32,636 bases of DNA from Porogramme epimiltina (GCA_900155495.1 FTLJ01000742.1:1-32636); one strand, 5' to 3'; shown: positions 10,513 through 22,319, numbered from the stretch's first letter. Made by a program: numbers and translations. The notes: generated by a model not told the origin, from the sequence alone.

Positions 10513-11500
10513 CTAACAGGTGTTCTCGTTCTTCTCCTCGTCTGACTCAATTTTGGAGAGCCCTCGTGCTGACAGCGTGAAAAGCATCATGCAGCATGTT
10601 GGCACGAGCACGAAAACGACGCATCCGACTTGCACGACGAGGTCATGCGAACCCCAGGCGGCAATGAGAAGCCCTAAGGAATGGAAGACAGTTGGTATTG
10701 GAATTACTTCGAATTGAACGTGCGTTGAACTTACCTACTACGCAGAGCCCAACGCCCAACACGATGGAGAAGAACGGGTACGCAAGGATGATGAGTACGC
10801 TCCATACTCTCAAGCGCGACGCCATCAGAGTCTGCAGTCGGAAGGGATGGTACGGAATCAGTGCTCTACTCTTATAAGCGGTGTGAACAACAGTTACTTA
10901 CCTTTCTTACCCAGGGTGTATAACACGTGGCCATGATATAGACATCGACTGCGGCGACGATCACACCACCTAAGAGGATACCGAAAGCAGCCCATAGGCA
11001 CATGTACGGCCAGCGCGTCGTGTAGTCCATGAGTGCGCCGCTCGGCGGTTGTGTGGTGATGAGGGCCACGATCTAAGACAGCAGCAGACTTCCCTGTAAC
11101 AGCGGCCTCTCGTCAGTCCTCTCCCCCAACCCTGGGCGACGCGCGGAGAGCTTACGACGACGGAAAGGGTTGTGAGCCTGTTTGAGATTGTTTCTGTGTA
11201 CTTGTCGTGCTCGGCATCGTCGTGCATTGTATCCCATTTGTAGCGCAATGTCTTGCGGCCGAATGCGATCAAACACAGGAGGGTAAACAACACCTTCAAG
11301 ATGTACCGCAGTGGCTTGGGCCGCACTAGGGCGTGCTCGTTGTCCCAATATTCCGGAAAGGGTGGCCGAGGATGTTCAGAGGCTGCATAGGTGGCGGGGG
11401 CTGCTATTGTGCGCGCGAACGGCAAGTCGCTGTTGAAGGATGACATCGAGCCGGCGTATGGATGAAGTGACGACGAAGCAATGCGTGAGTGGGAAAGCAT
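10513..11500 (-). CDS. Four-helix membrane protein, four exons
   Basis: Exons on the minus strand: 11500-11156, 11072-10911, 10831-10735 and 10673-10513, giving 254 aa. All joins keep frame. The 3' site of intron 1 must be CTGTCTTAG at 11073, because the upstream CAG would leave an in-frame stop. Intron 2 has two usable donors nine bases apart (GTAAGAAAG or GTAAGTAAC), which adds or removes V-R-K. The first about 70 residues are polar (FPEYWDNEHALVRPKP). A helix follows (YILKVLFTLLCLIAFG), then a charged loop (RYKWDTMHDDAEHDKY), and three more helices (WAAFGILLGGVIVAAVDV, WSVLIILAYPFFSIVLGV, LVVQVGCVVFVLVPTCCMML). The tail is acidic (IESDEEKNENTC). There is no signal peptide. The family is not recognised; a plasma-membrane or vacuolar role is only a guess. 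Confidence 0.75.
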
Positions 11501-11563
11501 GACGAATGGTATGTTGGGACGGGTACAGAGTGGGCCTGTTGAAGGGGGTCGTACCTTGGGTCA

Positions 11564-11569
11564 CTTATA
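11564..11569 (-). promoter_or_regulatory. TATA box of the four-helix gene
   Basis: The minus strand reads TATAAG about 64 nt upstream of the ATG at 11500. The spacing matches that of the DUF4419 gene. Confidence 0.45.
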
Positions 11570-11599
11570 TTCGAAGCAGGTATTTCCACGTGTGTGTAA

Positions 11600-12270
11600 G
11601 CTCCCGAACAGTTCCACCACGTCGCCTCAGGCGTTCGCGGTGATCCATATTGACTACGCATTTCGATATTTGTTTCCTCTGTGTATCCCCTAAGTGTTCT
11701 ACCTGCACCTAGATACACCCTTCAGTGTTCCATACATACGTGCACCATAGAGCATGGTAGGAGAGCACAGGTACTGCGCTCTGACTATCCGGATGGACTT
11801 CGACGCAGATACTGTGAGGGTCACCATTTAATGTCCGGTCTCCTTCCACGTTATCGCCCTACACCGTGTACACCAAAGATTACGCCACGCCGCGGCCAAG
11901 GTTCAGGATCCGCTCCCTCCGTATGTATGTGGCTGAATCTCATGACTTAGTAGCTCTAAATCTTCCTGGACGGTCTCTTGAAGTTAATTTCCGACCCGTA
12001 AGACTGACGTCGATCTCTGGATGAGGTAGGAGCCCTTGAGGACCACTACCTGTGCTCATCAGCCCACCATGCCGTGAATAACATGGTGCTCGTTTGGACA
12101 GTCTTGAGCCACTGACAACCTAAAATACATGATCAGTGCGTTAGCTTTCCCCCACATCCTCACTCAAAACCCGACCTGCAGGAAAAGTCGAGCTATCAAG
12201 TCAGCAGCATACGGCAGGGGTGCTAGAGCGCATTAAACTTCCCTCTACCTGCTTCCCGCGAGGGGCGTTC
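11600..12270. other. Gene-free interval
   Basis: No frame here has a family motif, hydrophobic pattern or splice structure that I can support. Confidence 0.4.
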
Positions 12271-12278
12271 TGAACACA

Positions 12279-12909
12279 ATGCGTCGACAAAGCGTCAAGA
12301 CCATATGTTTACAACGACTCACGCTGTGTACCGGAGAAAACTTCCATATCACATATGCATGTCATGATTGGCTCCACACACTCGCTAGTGGCACTACTTG
12401 TTTCTCTTGGTCACTACTCGGCATTGGCGGAGACGGGCGGGATCGAAGTCAACTGCGAGATCCCTGGCGCTATCCCCCTGGGGTCTCAATGCGACGCACT
12501 GCATCCGCTTTGGAGCGAGGCGTTTGGGCAAGGGAAGCGCTGCGGAGGCCCATTGAGCGCGGAGGTGGAGCGGCACTAGAAGTCAATGAAGAGTGTGAAG
12601 TGATTGCATGGGCGTTAGGTCTATGTATCGTTCCCGCGACCAACCATACTGCGCTCCGCTCATCATGGCTATTTGCGCACGATCGCATCCGTTTCCTCCG
12701 CATATACTGCGTTAGTCACATTAACAGTGCTCTCCATGTCTGTAGCGCCCATCGCCGGCGCTTTTGACCGAGGCTACGCGGAGCGCACACGCTGGCCACC
12801 TCCCTCGCTTAGCATGCGCGACTTAGATGGCCCACGCGCGAACCTCCACATGTGGCTTTGCGACGGCAAAATTTGCCCTCCTTTCTCCCCAGCGACGAGT
12901 CCCATCTGA
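12279..12909 (+). other. Possible decayed coding region
   Basis: Two plus frames look partly protein-like. One (12355-12579) opens MIGSTHSLVALLVSLGHYSA followed by LAETGG, which resembles a signal peptide. A later one (12673-12909) contains ASVSSAYTALVTLTVLSMSV, a possible membrane helix. A 162-codon frame (12279-12767) overlaps both. I could not join them with credible introns and no family is recognised. It may be a broken secreted or membrane protein gene. Confidence 0.2.
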
Positions 12910-13172
12910 CTTCCGGTCCGGCGTAACGTATGCGTCAGTTTCCTCCTCACCCTGCTTCCTCAGGCGATGTGGTATGTGCGGGTTGAGATGGCATCTTATT
13001 AGTGATGTAAACAGTGTATGTATGCCATTGGACGTATTTAACTGTCTGGTATGGTGCGTGCCAGCGGTGAGCAAGGTAACGTTGAGAGTCTATTTTACGG
13101 ATCATGTAAATTAGTAAGTATGGTGGAATCTTCTTGGGACCGTACATCTCTAGAATAGTCCACGAGCTCGTT

Positions 13173-14643
13173 TCATTCAGGGTCAACGTTAGACGTCGCA
13201 CGCGTGACAAGCAAAACGGTCGCAACGGGATTAGTAGTGCGAATTGAAGGCGGCATTGTTGACAAGTGGTCGATAGGAGATTTATTGAGGGCGACAATGA
13301 GAATAATAATAACAGGATATATTGCCTGCCGTTTATCACAAGCAATGGTGATGCATTAGTGTAAAAAGGAGGTACTGACGAGACAATTCACGCACGATAA
13401 GGGGAACAAAATTTGTGTTGATCACGAGCTCGATGAACCATCCTATGTAGCTTGCCGATACGTTCGAGGACTGTGACGGATCAATCCCGAAATGATAAAC
13501 AAACACTGTCCCTGTCACCGAGATGCCCTGCGAGATCATGAGTTAGCTCATGTAGTCGAACATGGATGCCTGAATGAATAAAGCTTACCCATAGAAAACA
13601 GTAAGCTGCACCAGACTCTACTAAAAGTATAAGGATATTTAAAGCTTGACTCTTCCCGAGGCCGCTCCCGGAAAACTGGCGGACTAAACGCCAATGGGCC
13701 CTGGGGAAATGTAATGAGAAGAACTGATGAAATGAAGCCCTACCAGCTTACCATGCTTGATACGCGATCAATGACGTAGCAACAACGTTGTTCAGACAGG
13801 ATAGGGCGAAAAAAACGTATCCCACATCTTGAGTGAAGGTTGGATACCCCCTCGAGAGCGCTGCGTATGTAATCGTACGTGCGGAGCATATAGTGATTAT
13901 TCCTGCCACTGAAAAAGAGCCACATCAGTCATAACAAGGTACGCTGTGACTAGAGGTGACGGCCGGAGACCTAAGGCTGAACCTAGCGTTCCTACGCATA
14001 CCGCCTTTATGACAGAACCATTGGGCATGATTACAAGCGCACGCCACCATACAATGCAGTCACTTAGGAGGAGCTTCAGTGTTGTATTTATCAGCTTGCT
14101 TCCACATGGTATAGTTGAATAGATGATATTTGTGCTCACGTTTATGACTAGAGTAATACTTTTCACCGTGCTCCGAAATAATTTCAAATTGGCGAAACAA
14201 CGTTTCGTGTACTCTATGGGGTATAGTTGGCTTGATACAGAGGTAGTGCAACCCCTCGACGTAACGATGGTGTGTCGCAGCATATCTGCGGCGAACACAC
14301 ATGTTGATGCGTACCCCATTATAGTGGCGACAAGCATGGCGCAGACAGGAGTAGTATGAATGCCTTTCCGACTGGGAGTGAAATCGTGAGTTGGCTTAAA
14401 CGAGACAGGAATATAGAACTTGCACTAGGATGAGGGTTGAGCACATGACGAGTGCGGATAAGATTCCTGCTCAAACAAGGACATATAGCGGGGTTTTGAG
14501 TAAAGAATGCAACGCCCCTCACCTAGTAGGAATACAATAAACACACATTGCAGGAAAATATCGAGATTTAAGTGGATTGGAGAGTCGTGAAAAGCCTCAA
14601 GGAGTGCTTGGAAGGTTTCTTCATTGACGAGAGTACTTCCCAT
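13173..14643 (-). CDS. Seven-helix membrane protein P1, eight exons
   Basis: Exons: 14643-14523, 14466-14424, 14371-14140, 14073-13971, 13908-13752, 13700-13589, 13527-13396 and 13325-13173, giving 350 aa. It shares exon phases with P2-P5. Intron 2 starts GCAAGT, a GC-AG donor; the conserved 43-nt exon 2 and the reading phase both require it. Intron 4 starts with the weak donor GTCTCC. Exon 1 supplies most of helix 1 (LNLDIFLQCVFIVFLLG). Exon 4 carries the family hallmark DCIVWWRA at the end of helix 3. Exon 6 has LILLVESGAAYCFLW (helix 6), and exons 7-8 join to VPLIAIYPVIIILIVAL (helix 7). The C-terminal tail is the shortest of the five. It is an orphan basidiomycete multi-pass family; receptor-like function is inferred from topology only. 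Confidence 0.8.
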
Positions 14644-14649
14644 GGCAAC

Positions 14650-15560
14650 TTGATGTAACATATGTATCTGTCGACACGAGGTTTGGAAGGGAGTAGACGA
14701 TGTCTGCGGCACCCACTAGGGACGAGTCTTCAAAAGCCAACAATGGTCAGTAGCACTTATGTAGAGCCTGTGGGTAATTCTAGAAACAACAAATTTGACC
14801 CGTGAGCGCTCCAGAGTCGGAGATTCCGAGGAGATCGCTGGCTGACAAGAGGTCTTGAAGAGCGTCTCGACAGTCTTTTGACCGAGGCTTGTGCGTGGGG
14901 AGCGTCTGGTTTGGATCTGGGACAAGCAAGGATTAGATAGTCTGTGTATAGTACCTAACTTACTACGGTTGGTGAAGATATACCGATGAGGCCGCCCGGC
15001 TTCTCTCGCCACCGCCGCAATTATAATTAGAGCGAACGCATAGAACGTTTCAAGCAGCACAGAGTGTTCGTGCTGGCGCATGTAGCAAAAAAGAAGAAGC
15101 CGGAGGCGGCGTAAGGGAGTTAGTTGTGGATCGGATGGTAGTGCTGTAGGAGTGCTCGCGTTTAAGGCACTGCAAAATGAGTGTAAGATAGTGTTTGGTT
15201 CGCACCAGGGGATGGCATTCTGAAAGAGTAGTACTACGTTCATTCAGCCCGAGTGATATCGTGCTTACGAGGTGAAAGCGTCTGACGATTTATAACGCTT
15301 CTCTGAGTTGGAGTGGAGACGCTAAGCAGTCAGATGCTCCATCAGCTTGTCACTGTGGCGGTCCTCGATATTCTGGGAAGACTACGTAAGCCCTGTTCGC
15401 TATAGAACGACGAGCTCGACGGTTTAAGAGTCAAGACACGGTATGAAATGTGCGGAGCTCGTGATATTAGATAATGGACGACAATTTCCTGGAGCGGGAC
15501 ATTCGGCCATGTGCGCCGTGCGCGTGAGACCTGAAGTACCCCCTTTCGACGCACAATTTA
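14650..15560. other. Upstream region of P1
   Basis: A 175-codon minus frame (15243-14716) has one hydrophobic run (TFYAFALIIIAAVA) but no motif and no join to P1, so I leave it uncalled. A shorter minus frame runs into P1 from 14712; I chose the ATG at 14643 because P2 and P3 start at the matching place. Confidence 0.35.
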
Positions 15561-15659
15561 CTCACTCTTCGCGCGATCCTCTGTGCTCGCATAGTTGTAG
15601 CGAGCAAGAAGCATGTTTCTGTGCCTCTGTTGTAGTCCAACTCGGCACAGGGGCTGAGT

Positions 15660-17710
15660 AGTAGCAGTGAAGGATAGTTTCGCCTGCGACCGCCACTTTT
15701 AAGGGTGCATACTCCAGCCGGGAGTGACAGCTGCCCGGTGCCGCCACTCGTTTCCGGCCGCACAACATATCCACCCGTTATCTTTGGTTTCGCAGTGAGG
15801 CAGGTCGTGCGAATGGGGACCGAGACTAAGAAGGATTGTCATAGGCATCGACCGAAGAAAACGATAGTCAATGACACGTGACTAGAGGATCTGACGAAAA
15901 GGCAAAGTAGACGCCCTACCATCGGGCGAAGCAGTAATACACAACCCTCCCCCTACCCGGCTTGCTGTTCCCGCCTCCACAGGCCTTCAAAGCTTTACGC
16001 CTGACGTCTCTTCTAAACCGGGCCGTCCCCATAATATCCTGACCCTTGTGTCAATAGCTGTCTACATCTATCGCTCTCTTTCCTCTGCTCTACCTATATC
16101 AACCACAACCCAACCCCCTCGTCGCCAGACCCCCATGGCAAGAACAAGAGCTCCCCAAAGCCCTTACCGCCCCTCGCTCTTCCAAGTGCTAGGCTGTCAG
16201 GATAATGCGCGGTATCCAGACACCCTTTACAGCGGCTCTCGAGGTTTCACGCATCCAGCTCCTCTGCTACATGGGTGCGTCCTGTCTCTCACCCTTCTCA
16301 CTCGCTCATGTTAACGCGCATGCCACAGAATACCTCTGAGGGTTCTCTCTACCATACACTTTCCCTTGAATGTAACAATCCATGTGCGTCCTACCCATCA
16401 TTTTTCGGCTCTCCTCACGCCGACGTCCTCCCCTTCTCGTGCCTTATAGGTTCTCTCTGTAACGCCATCTCGTGCATTCCACCATGACCCTTACCCTCCA
16501 GGACGCGGGTCATGTGTCCCAGAAGATGTGGTGCTCTTGTAGACTCCCCATTGTGCCCAGTGAACCCTGCTGCTGCTCTTCTCTCAACACGCTCAACGAT
16601 GCACACGGGCTGCTGTAGAGCTCACAGACAACATCTAGACCTCTCGCGCAGATGTGGATGCGTATGTCCTTTCCTTTCTCGTATTCTACCCTATCTGCGC
16701 TGTCACGACACATGTATGCTCAGGCTGTCCTAGCTCTCCCCGCCTCTCTTCAACGTCGCCTTGGAATCCTTCGCACTCTCAGAATAAGAGGCCTGTTCCC
16801 CCCTTCCTCGTCTTTTCCTCCAATGCACCCCTCTCCGAGTCGTGCGCCACTTCTCTGTCCTCATCATTCCGCATGCCCGATGTTGCATGGACGGAAGAGA
16901 AGGAAGCAGGCTGGGTGCGGTGGGCGCTGGTGAGCTTGCTGGCCACAGGAGGCATTGCGTTGGTGTACCGGCCTGTAGTAGGGTCGGCCAGGACGAAAGT
17001 CCATATTGGCTGAAGATTCTTGGCACTCAAGGTTCAAGTCGCTCGTCGGATGCAGCCCCTTTGTCCGCGGTGTACTCTAAACGCTCCTCTATCCGCGCAA
17101 CTGTACACGCTCCGCACCGCCGGCTTCCCCTCGCACGCTTCCACTCCCACTCCACCCTATACACCGATTAGGGCGCAAGTAGCGCGCGTGAGCACACCAG
17201 AAACCCGTCAGAATGACCAATTTTTTCTTGTCGGGTCCCGACCCTGCGCTAATGAACACTTCTCCGCGCGGCGGCGCGACACACCTGGCCCATGAACGCC
17301 CGCGCTCCCTGCTTCAACGGCCTCGATCTCAAATTCGCCTTCAGTAGGACCCACTTCCCGAGGAGGTGCTCAATGACTACTCTCAGCAGCTCGTCATAGA
17401 CGATACGGACGACCACCCCTGCATCCTCGCGTTTCCTCAGTGCTGTGCGAGCGACTACAGAGACAGCTACGTGACCATCCTTCCCATCCTCACTTCTTAT
17501 CCTCTCTTTTGACTAGGCACGATTCCGCACGAATTATCCCACTGCGACCAAGAAACTTCTCCTTCCTACCCTTCTCACCATCGCCTGCGCGGGTGAGGTC
17601 CTCTTGTGACCTCATCTGCGCGGACTTGTTAGTAGATTACGGGCGCTTACATATACTGTCCATCGGCTCGAGTATCAGTGGGTGGCTCCATACCAGAGTT
17701 GTATAAGTAC
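15660..17710 (+). pseudogene. Pyrimidine-rich duplicated gene, copy 1
   Basis: This region is colinear with 19980-22110. Shared features in order are a CACGTGAC box (15875), the start ATGGCAA (ATG 16135), CTCGCTCTTCCAAGTGC, a first intron GTGCGT...CACAG (16275-16328), an exon of 333 nt, and a second intron GTATGT...CTCAG (16662-16723). The next exon reads RMPDVAWTEEKEAGWVRWAL then LLATGGIALVYRP, a possible membrane anchor. Later the GCCTGCGYGGGT and CGGGCGCTTA blocks match. From the ATG, the predicted frame stops three codons after intron 1, so the copy looks broken. The plus strand is strongly C+T-rich from 16000 to 17600. The family is unrecognised. Confidence 0.45.
15875..15880. promoter_or_regulatory. 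CACGTG box, copy 1
   Basis: The sequence reads GACACGTGACT, 260 nt upstream of the ATG at 16135. The same box, with similar flanks, lies 247 nt upstream of the ATG in the second copy (20315). CACGTG is the classic target of bHLH regulators. Conservation between diverged copies suggests it mattered. Confidence 0.35.
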
Positions 17711-17895
17711 TTCTTGTTACGTGAACATGTACTATACGGCCAGTGCTCCTGCATTTACGCTTTTTTCACCCCAACGATAGCGTAGCGATGGGTAAAAACA
17801 CCAGAGCCCATCTTAATTCCAGAGAGTAATAGTGCGTACTATGAATTATAGGTGTGCATAAACTACGAGTACACCGGGATGCCCACACGAGAGTT

Positions 17896-19482
17896 TTAAT
17901 GCGGTCGCGCCTCCACAGTGCAGCTCATGAGCGTATCCCTATCCCAGTTAATGTCAGACGCAGGCCGCTCTGCAAACATGATTGTTGTAGTATGGTCCGC
18001 AGAAGCCCCGTGCCTTGATGTTCCGTCCGCACTACTGGCCGAAGGAAGCGTTACAGATATACAGTCAATAGGAGATTTGTTCATAGCCACGATAAGGATG
18101 ATGAGGATGGGATAGATGGCCTGTCGTTCGTCCCGTAGAATGATTGCGTGTCAGTGTGGGGGATATGTAGTCACGAGACCGAAGGACGCACGATAAGTGG
18201 GACGAGATAGGTGTTGACCAAGATGGACTCGACGAGCGACGCTACGTAGCTCGCAGGCGGGTTAGTGGACTGAGACGGATATATCCCGAATGCTAAAGCG
18301 AGAGCGTTGCCTATGACGGCGACGACCTGTCAAATCAGGCGTTAATATTCGTGCATGTCTACGGACGATGTAAGACGCAGTGCCCACCCATAGGAGGCAG
18401 TATGCCGTCCCAGATTCCACCAGGAGTATCAAGATTGTTAGAACTTGGCTCCTTCCCTGTTTTCCGCCGATAGACTTGCTAACCAAACGCCAATGCTTCC
18501 TGGAATAAGGCGAGGATGAAGGAATGAGGTAAACAGAGCGCTAGAAGAGTTATCATACATACCACGTCTGATAAGCGATGATGGACGTCACGATGACATT
18601 GGTTAAGAGTGAAAACAATAGACACAAGAAGCCTTCAACGTCCAGCGGCGAAGCGCGCGATCCTACTGGTATCGCGTTATAAGGCGTTGAACCTGCATGA
18701 TAAGTAGTGATAATTCCTATTACTGTCAAAATTCCGTTGATTAAGAACGTGAGGATGGACGACGACGGAATCCTAGACGTCAGCCCTCACCTAAAGTTGG
18801 AACGAGCAGGGATATGCAGGCCACTTTTACGGCTAAGCTATGAGGACATATGGCGAGGGCCCGCCACCACACTACGCAGTCGCTCAAGAACATCTACGAT
18901 GCCGAGGTAGCATTAATAAGCTGCTCTTCAAACGGCGTTGACCATGAGGAAGAGACTGTCCGCACTCACGTTGATTACCACGGTGGCCGTCTTCGCTGTA
19001 GTCACAGCTAAATCCGCGTCGGCGAAGCCCTTCTCTATGTAATTTGTAGAGTAAATTTGGGCTACTATCGCCGCGGTGTATCCTCTAGATGTGACGACAG
19101 CGTATTGTAGCAGGGCGATGGTGAACCCGCATGTTGATACGTAGAGCAGTGTGACGGTCGCGAGCATGGCGCGCACGGAGGAACGATGGACACCTTTATG
19201 ACTGGGGGCACTGCTGGTGAGAGTGTTTGCAAAGTAGCGTGACGGGCGCATAATACTGACGCGAGGATCCAAAGTGAGCAGAGGGCGAGCGCAGAAAGTA
19301 TTCCTGGTCGAGATGTCCCAATTTAATCGTCAATTCGTGAAGAGATTGTCCTCGCACTTACCCAATAGCAGTACTAGGAATATATATTGTAAGAACAAGG
19401 AGAGACTCAAGTGTATCGGAGAGTCTTTGACGACGCTGAGAAGAGCCTGGAAAGCCTCTTCATTGATGGAAGGATGGGACAT
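17896..19482 (-). CDS. Seven-helix membrane protein P2, eight exons
   Basis: Exons: 19482-19362, 19303-19261, 19201-18970, 18893-18791, 18722-18563, 18499-18388, 18326-18192 and 18120-17896, giving 376 aa. All introns are GT/AG and all phases equal those of P1 and P3. The 3' site of intron 2 is CCCCCAG at 19202; a nearer AAAG would break the frame. Exon 1 reads MSHPSINEEAFQALL then LQYIFLVLLLG (helix 1). Exon 4 begins with ATG and has DCVVWWRALA. Exon 6 has the LILLVESGTAYCLLW helix. Exons 7-8 join as LVPLIAIYPILIILIVAM. The C-terminal tail of about 60 residues is hydrophilic, with several Ser and Asp. The N terminus is short and lacks a cleavable signal, as usual for seven-helix proteins. 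Its closest relative in the window is P1. Confidence 0.85.
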
Positions 19483-19798
19483 GGTTATCGACGTCAGCGT
19501 CAGGTTACGGAGTGGAAGGTCGGTGTGCACTAGCTTATAGGAGAACAAGCCTTCCGGCTTATAGTGCTTCGACACCTCAGCACGAGGCCGAGCAGTCAAA
19601 TATGCCATCGATTTGTCCCCGAGGGGCTCCACGCCTCCGATGATTCCGGGAGGACTTTGGATCTGCACTAATATATAAGTTTTTGCATATTCGCTAATAG
19701 CTGTAATATAAGTATGGAAGTTCCATCCACTGTTTTTCCAAATACCGACCATTCTGCGTAGTGCGCACGGCTCTTGGTTGTAGCCGAGCATCGCATGG

Positions 19799-19968
19799 CA
19801 TCAGCAAAATGTCGGCGTTACAAATGACCCTTATGACAACTTATTCTCACTATTTCTCCCTATTCCTGACTATTCCATGCTAAAAAGCAGGTAATAGGGC
19901 GAAATAGTGCGAAATAGTCAGGATTAGGCCTCAGAAGTGGCACTTGTAACACGGACATTTTGCTGATG
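19799..19968. mobile_element. Foldback MITE upstream of P2
   Basis: The two ends are inverted repeats. The left end reads CATCAGCAAAATGTCGGCG then TTACAAATG; the inverted right end reads CATCAGCAAAATGTCCGTG then TTACAAGTG (25 of 28 identical). The inside also folds: ACTATTTCTCCCTATTCCTG faces a CAGGATTAGG / CGAAATAGT side. The element is 170 bp and non-coding. I see no certain target-site duplication. It begins 317 bp upstream of the P2 start codon, so it may have altered that promoter. Confidence 0.75.
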
Positions 19969-19979
19969 TGGGGACCGAA

Positions 19980-22110
19980 TGATTGCAAAGTAATTCTTCC
20001 GCCGCCGCCACCGGCAAGGGTGCGCACAGCGCGCAGTGACAGTAGCTCAGCGCCGCGGCTCGCTCCCGGCCAATGGCCACGCGCTGACATGTTCGTTACC
20101 TAGTTGGGAGCCTGTCCGAGTCATGTCGGACTCGGTGGCACCGGGAAGACGAAGGCGTGGGTTGATGATAGAATCAAACATGGTAAATCACTGCACAGAT
20201 ATACAGCACTTTACACGAAGACCAGCGAGCGAGGATTGACAAGTGGGAAAGCATCATAGCGGGACTGAGGTAGGGCCTAGGCCCGACGCTGAGTCACAAA
20301 ATGATAATCGATAACACGTGACTTGATGGTTGGACGAAAAAGGCAATGGAGACGCCCCCGATGGCGTCGGCGTGCAATTCCCGCTCGCCCGCCTTGCTTT
20401 TCTCGCCTCTGCCCATCTTCTAAACTCGGACCGCTCGCAACCCTTTCCAGCCGTTATCTATATGACTATCTGCTCCGGTCGTGCTTCAGTCTCTGCTATA
20501 CCTATGCTCTCCGAGCTCTTGACGCGGCCAGACCAGGTCGACTACGACGACTAGCGCGCCCATGGCAACGACAGCCCTCTAAGCACCAGTCACCACCTCG
20601 CTCTTCCAAGTGCCAGCCCAATACGCAGCACCTGGAACTCTTTGTCAACCTCCCTCACAACGCCTTGTGGCCACCAAGACCCTATGGATCTAGCTCTTTC
20701 ACTGCGCAAACCTCCACGTCGGTGCGTTCTGTCTCTCGCTGTTCTTTCTCAAACCGCTGACATCTACCCGCGTGTCGTAGATGGCCCTTAGAGCGTTCAT
20801 GCTCTGTCATTCAATGGCCTCGATCCCACTTGTCTCTGGCTTGTCCAAAAGTCCACGTGCGCAATACCTGTCCTTTCTCCTATCTCCTCGCGCCAACCCC
20901 ATCCCCACAGGCCTTCGTCATGTACATCCAACCCATGATCGTCGTGCACCGAGGCGTTCCCCCCGCTTACTAGAAGACGTAGGACTCCCGAGGGCTTGTC
21001 ATCACTCTCAGCGCACTCGCCTATCATCATAACTCGAATGTCCAACGACGCCCCTTAGCCCCCGCGTCGGCTCACAAGGTACCTTTGGTCCGTTCACACG
21101 GATATAGACGTGTACGTCCTCCCCCCTTCCTGCCTTCTGCTCTGTATGATTCTACGTGCTAACACGCACGTGCGTCTAGGCTCTCGAAGCTCTCGGCCTC
21201 TCTTGGAGTCGCATCGGTACCCCTCGCGTTCCCTGCAAATCCAGCCCCACTCCCCCCCCTCTCCGCCAACCGAAACCCCAACGAAACGCACATGAACAAC
21301 AGATCCTTCGTGGCGACTCGGTTCTTGTCGCCCCACCCCTTCGCAGCCCGACATCAACGCGCCTGTTGTGGCTCCGCCTTCCCATCTTGCATATCTGGCA
21401 TCGTACGGACGGAAGGGAGGAGGAAGGGGAGGATACGTCACGCACTAGAAGTTGGCCGATTCATTGCGGGCACTGTTGTGTGGGCGGACGTGCAGCAGGG
21501 TCTAGCAAAACGAAGGGCAGTGGTCCTTGAAGAACCTTGTCACCCCAGCTTCAAACCTGTCGCCGGCTCAACTTCTCTTCTCCCGACGTCCCCCAGACGC
21601 TCCCCAGACGCCCTCCTGCGCCCATCCCGTTCCGCTACCATCCCCTGCGGGCTTCTCCTCGGGCTCCATCATATACGCCGAGTCAAGTGCAAAGTGCGCG
21701 CGAGAACGCGCGCGTACAGAATCGCCAGATCTTCCACTTCGGGACCTCGCCACCGCGCACAACATTTCCTCCCTCCTCGAGCGGCTGCGTGTGCCCTGAT
21801 TTCGCAACATCTACCTCGGATCTTCCTTCAGGGGAGCCCAGGCCCCGTCGCGGTACCCAACGGCTACTCTTCCTCCTGGAGTTCAACGCGCACGACATGG
21901 ACAACTAAACCGTGCGCCGTCGCCTCGGGCGACCGCCGCGACCACGTGACCGACACGCGTCCCTTCGGAATTTCGCCTCGCACCCTCGCTTTCTCCTCGG
22001 CGCAGATCATCCACGACGACGAACATGCTTTCTACCCCTCCGCCTGCGTGGGTAAAGCCCTCTCGTAGCCTCAGCTGCGCGTTTGTCACCCGCGTTCGGG
22101 CGCTTATCCC
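19980..22110 (+). pseudogene. Pyrimidine-rich duplicated gene, copy 2
   Basis: Partner of 15660-17710. The corresponding start ATG is at 20562 (MATTAL), but the frame stops after six codons. Intron 1 is 20722-20780 (GTGCGT...CGTAG, with CTGAC branch) and intron 2 is 21112-21179 (GTACGT...TCTAG, with GCTAAC branch). The exon between is 331 nt against 333 nt in copy 1. The later exon contains RTEGRRKGRIRHALEVGRFI, matching the copy 1 segment with TEEKEAGWVRWAL. Splice sites are better preserved than the reading frame. This is expected of a gene that was functional when duplicated and then decayed. The 258-codon open frame at 21292-22068 spans unrelated parts and has no motif. Confidence 0.45.
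20315..20320. promoter_or_regulatory. CACGTG box, copy 2
   Basis: The sequence reads AACACGTGACT, 247 nt upstream of the ATG at 20562. The neighbouring GACGAAAA and GACGCCC blocks are shared with the box at 15875. Confidence 0.35.
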
Positions 22111-22319
22111 ACCGGTCTACCTCGCCACCCCCTCCTCTCCAGACTCCAGTCACTCGCGCGCGTCGCTTCAGAAGCATATAGACGAGTAACACGCAGTAGA
22201 TCAACATTTACGATACAATACACGAGTTTTCACTAGTTGCTACCCTGCGCTCTCCTGCGATAATTCGGTCAGCCGAGCGGTGGATGCATATTGTTTGACT
22301 AGGACTCGCTGAGATTGCG

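Noticed and set aside
9768..10550. Longest open frame of the window (260 codons, minus)
   Set aside because: Rich in Ser, Thr, Arg and Pro with no motif. It overlaps the last exon of the four-helix gene and copy B, whose conserved peptide runs in another frame over part of it.
14716..15243. 175-codon minus frame upstream of P1
   Set aside because: One hydrophobic run, but no motif, no partner in the P2 or P3 upstream regions and no splice join to P1.
21292..22068. 258-codon plus frame
   Set aside because: GC-rich, Arg/Pro/Ser-rich, with no conserved domain. The matching part of copy 1 is not open, so the frame is not conserved.
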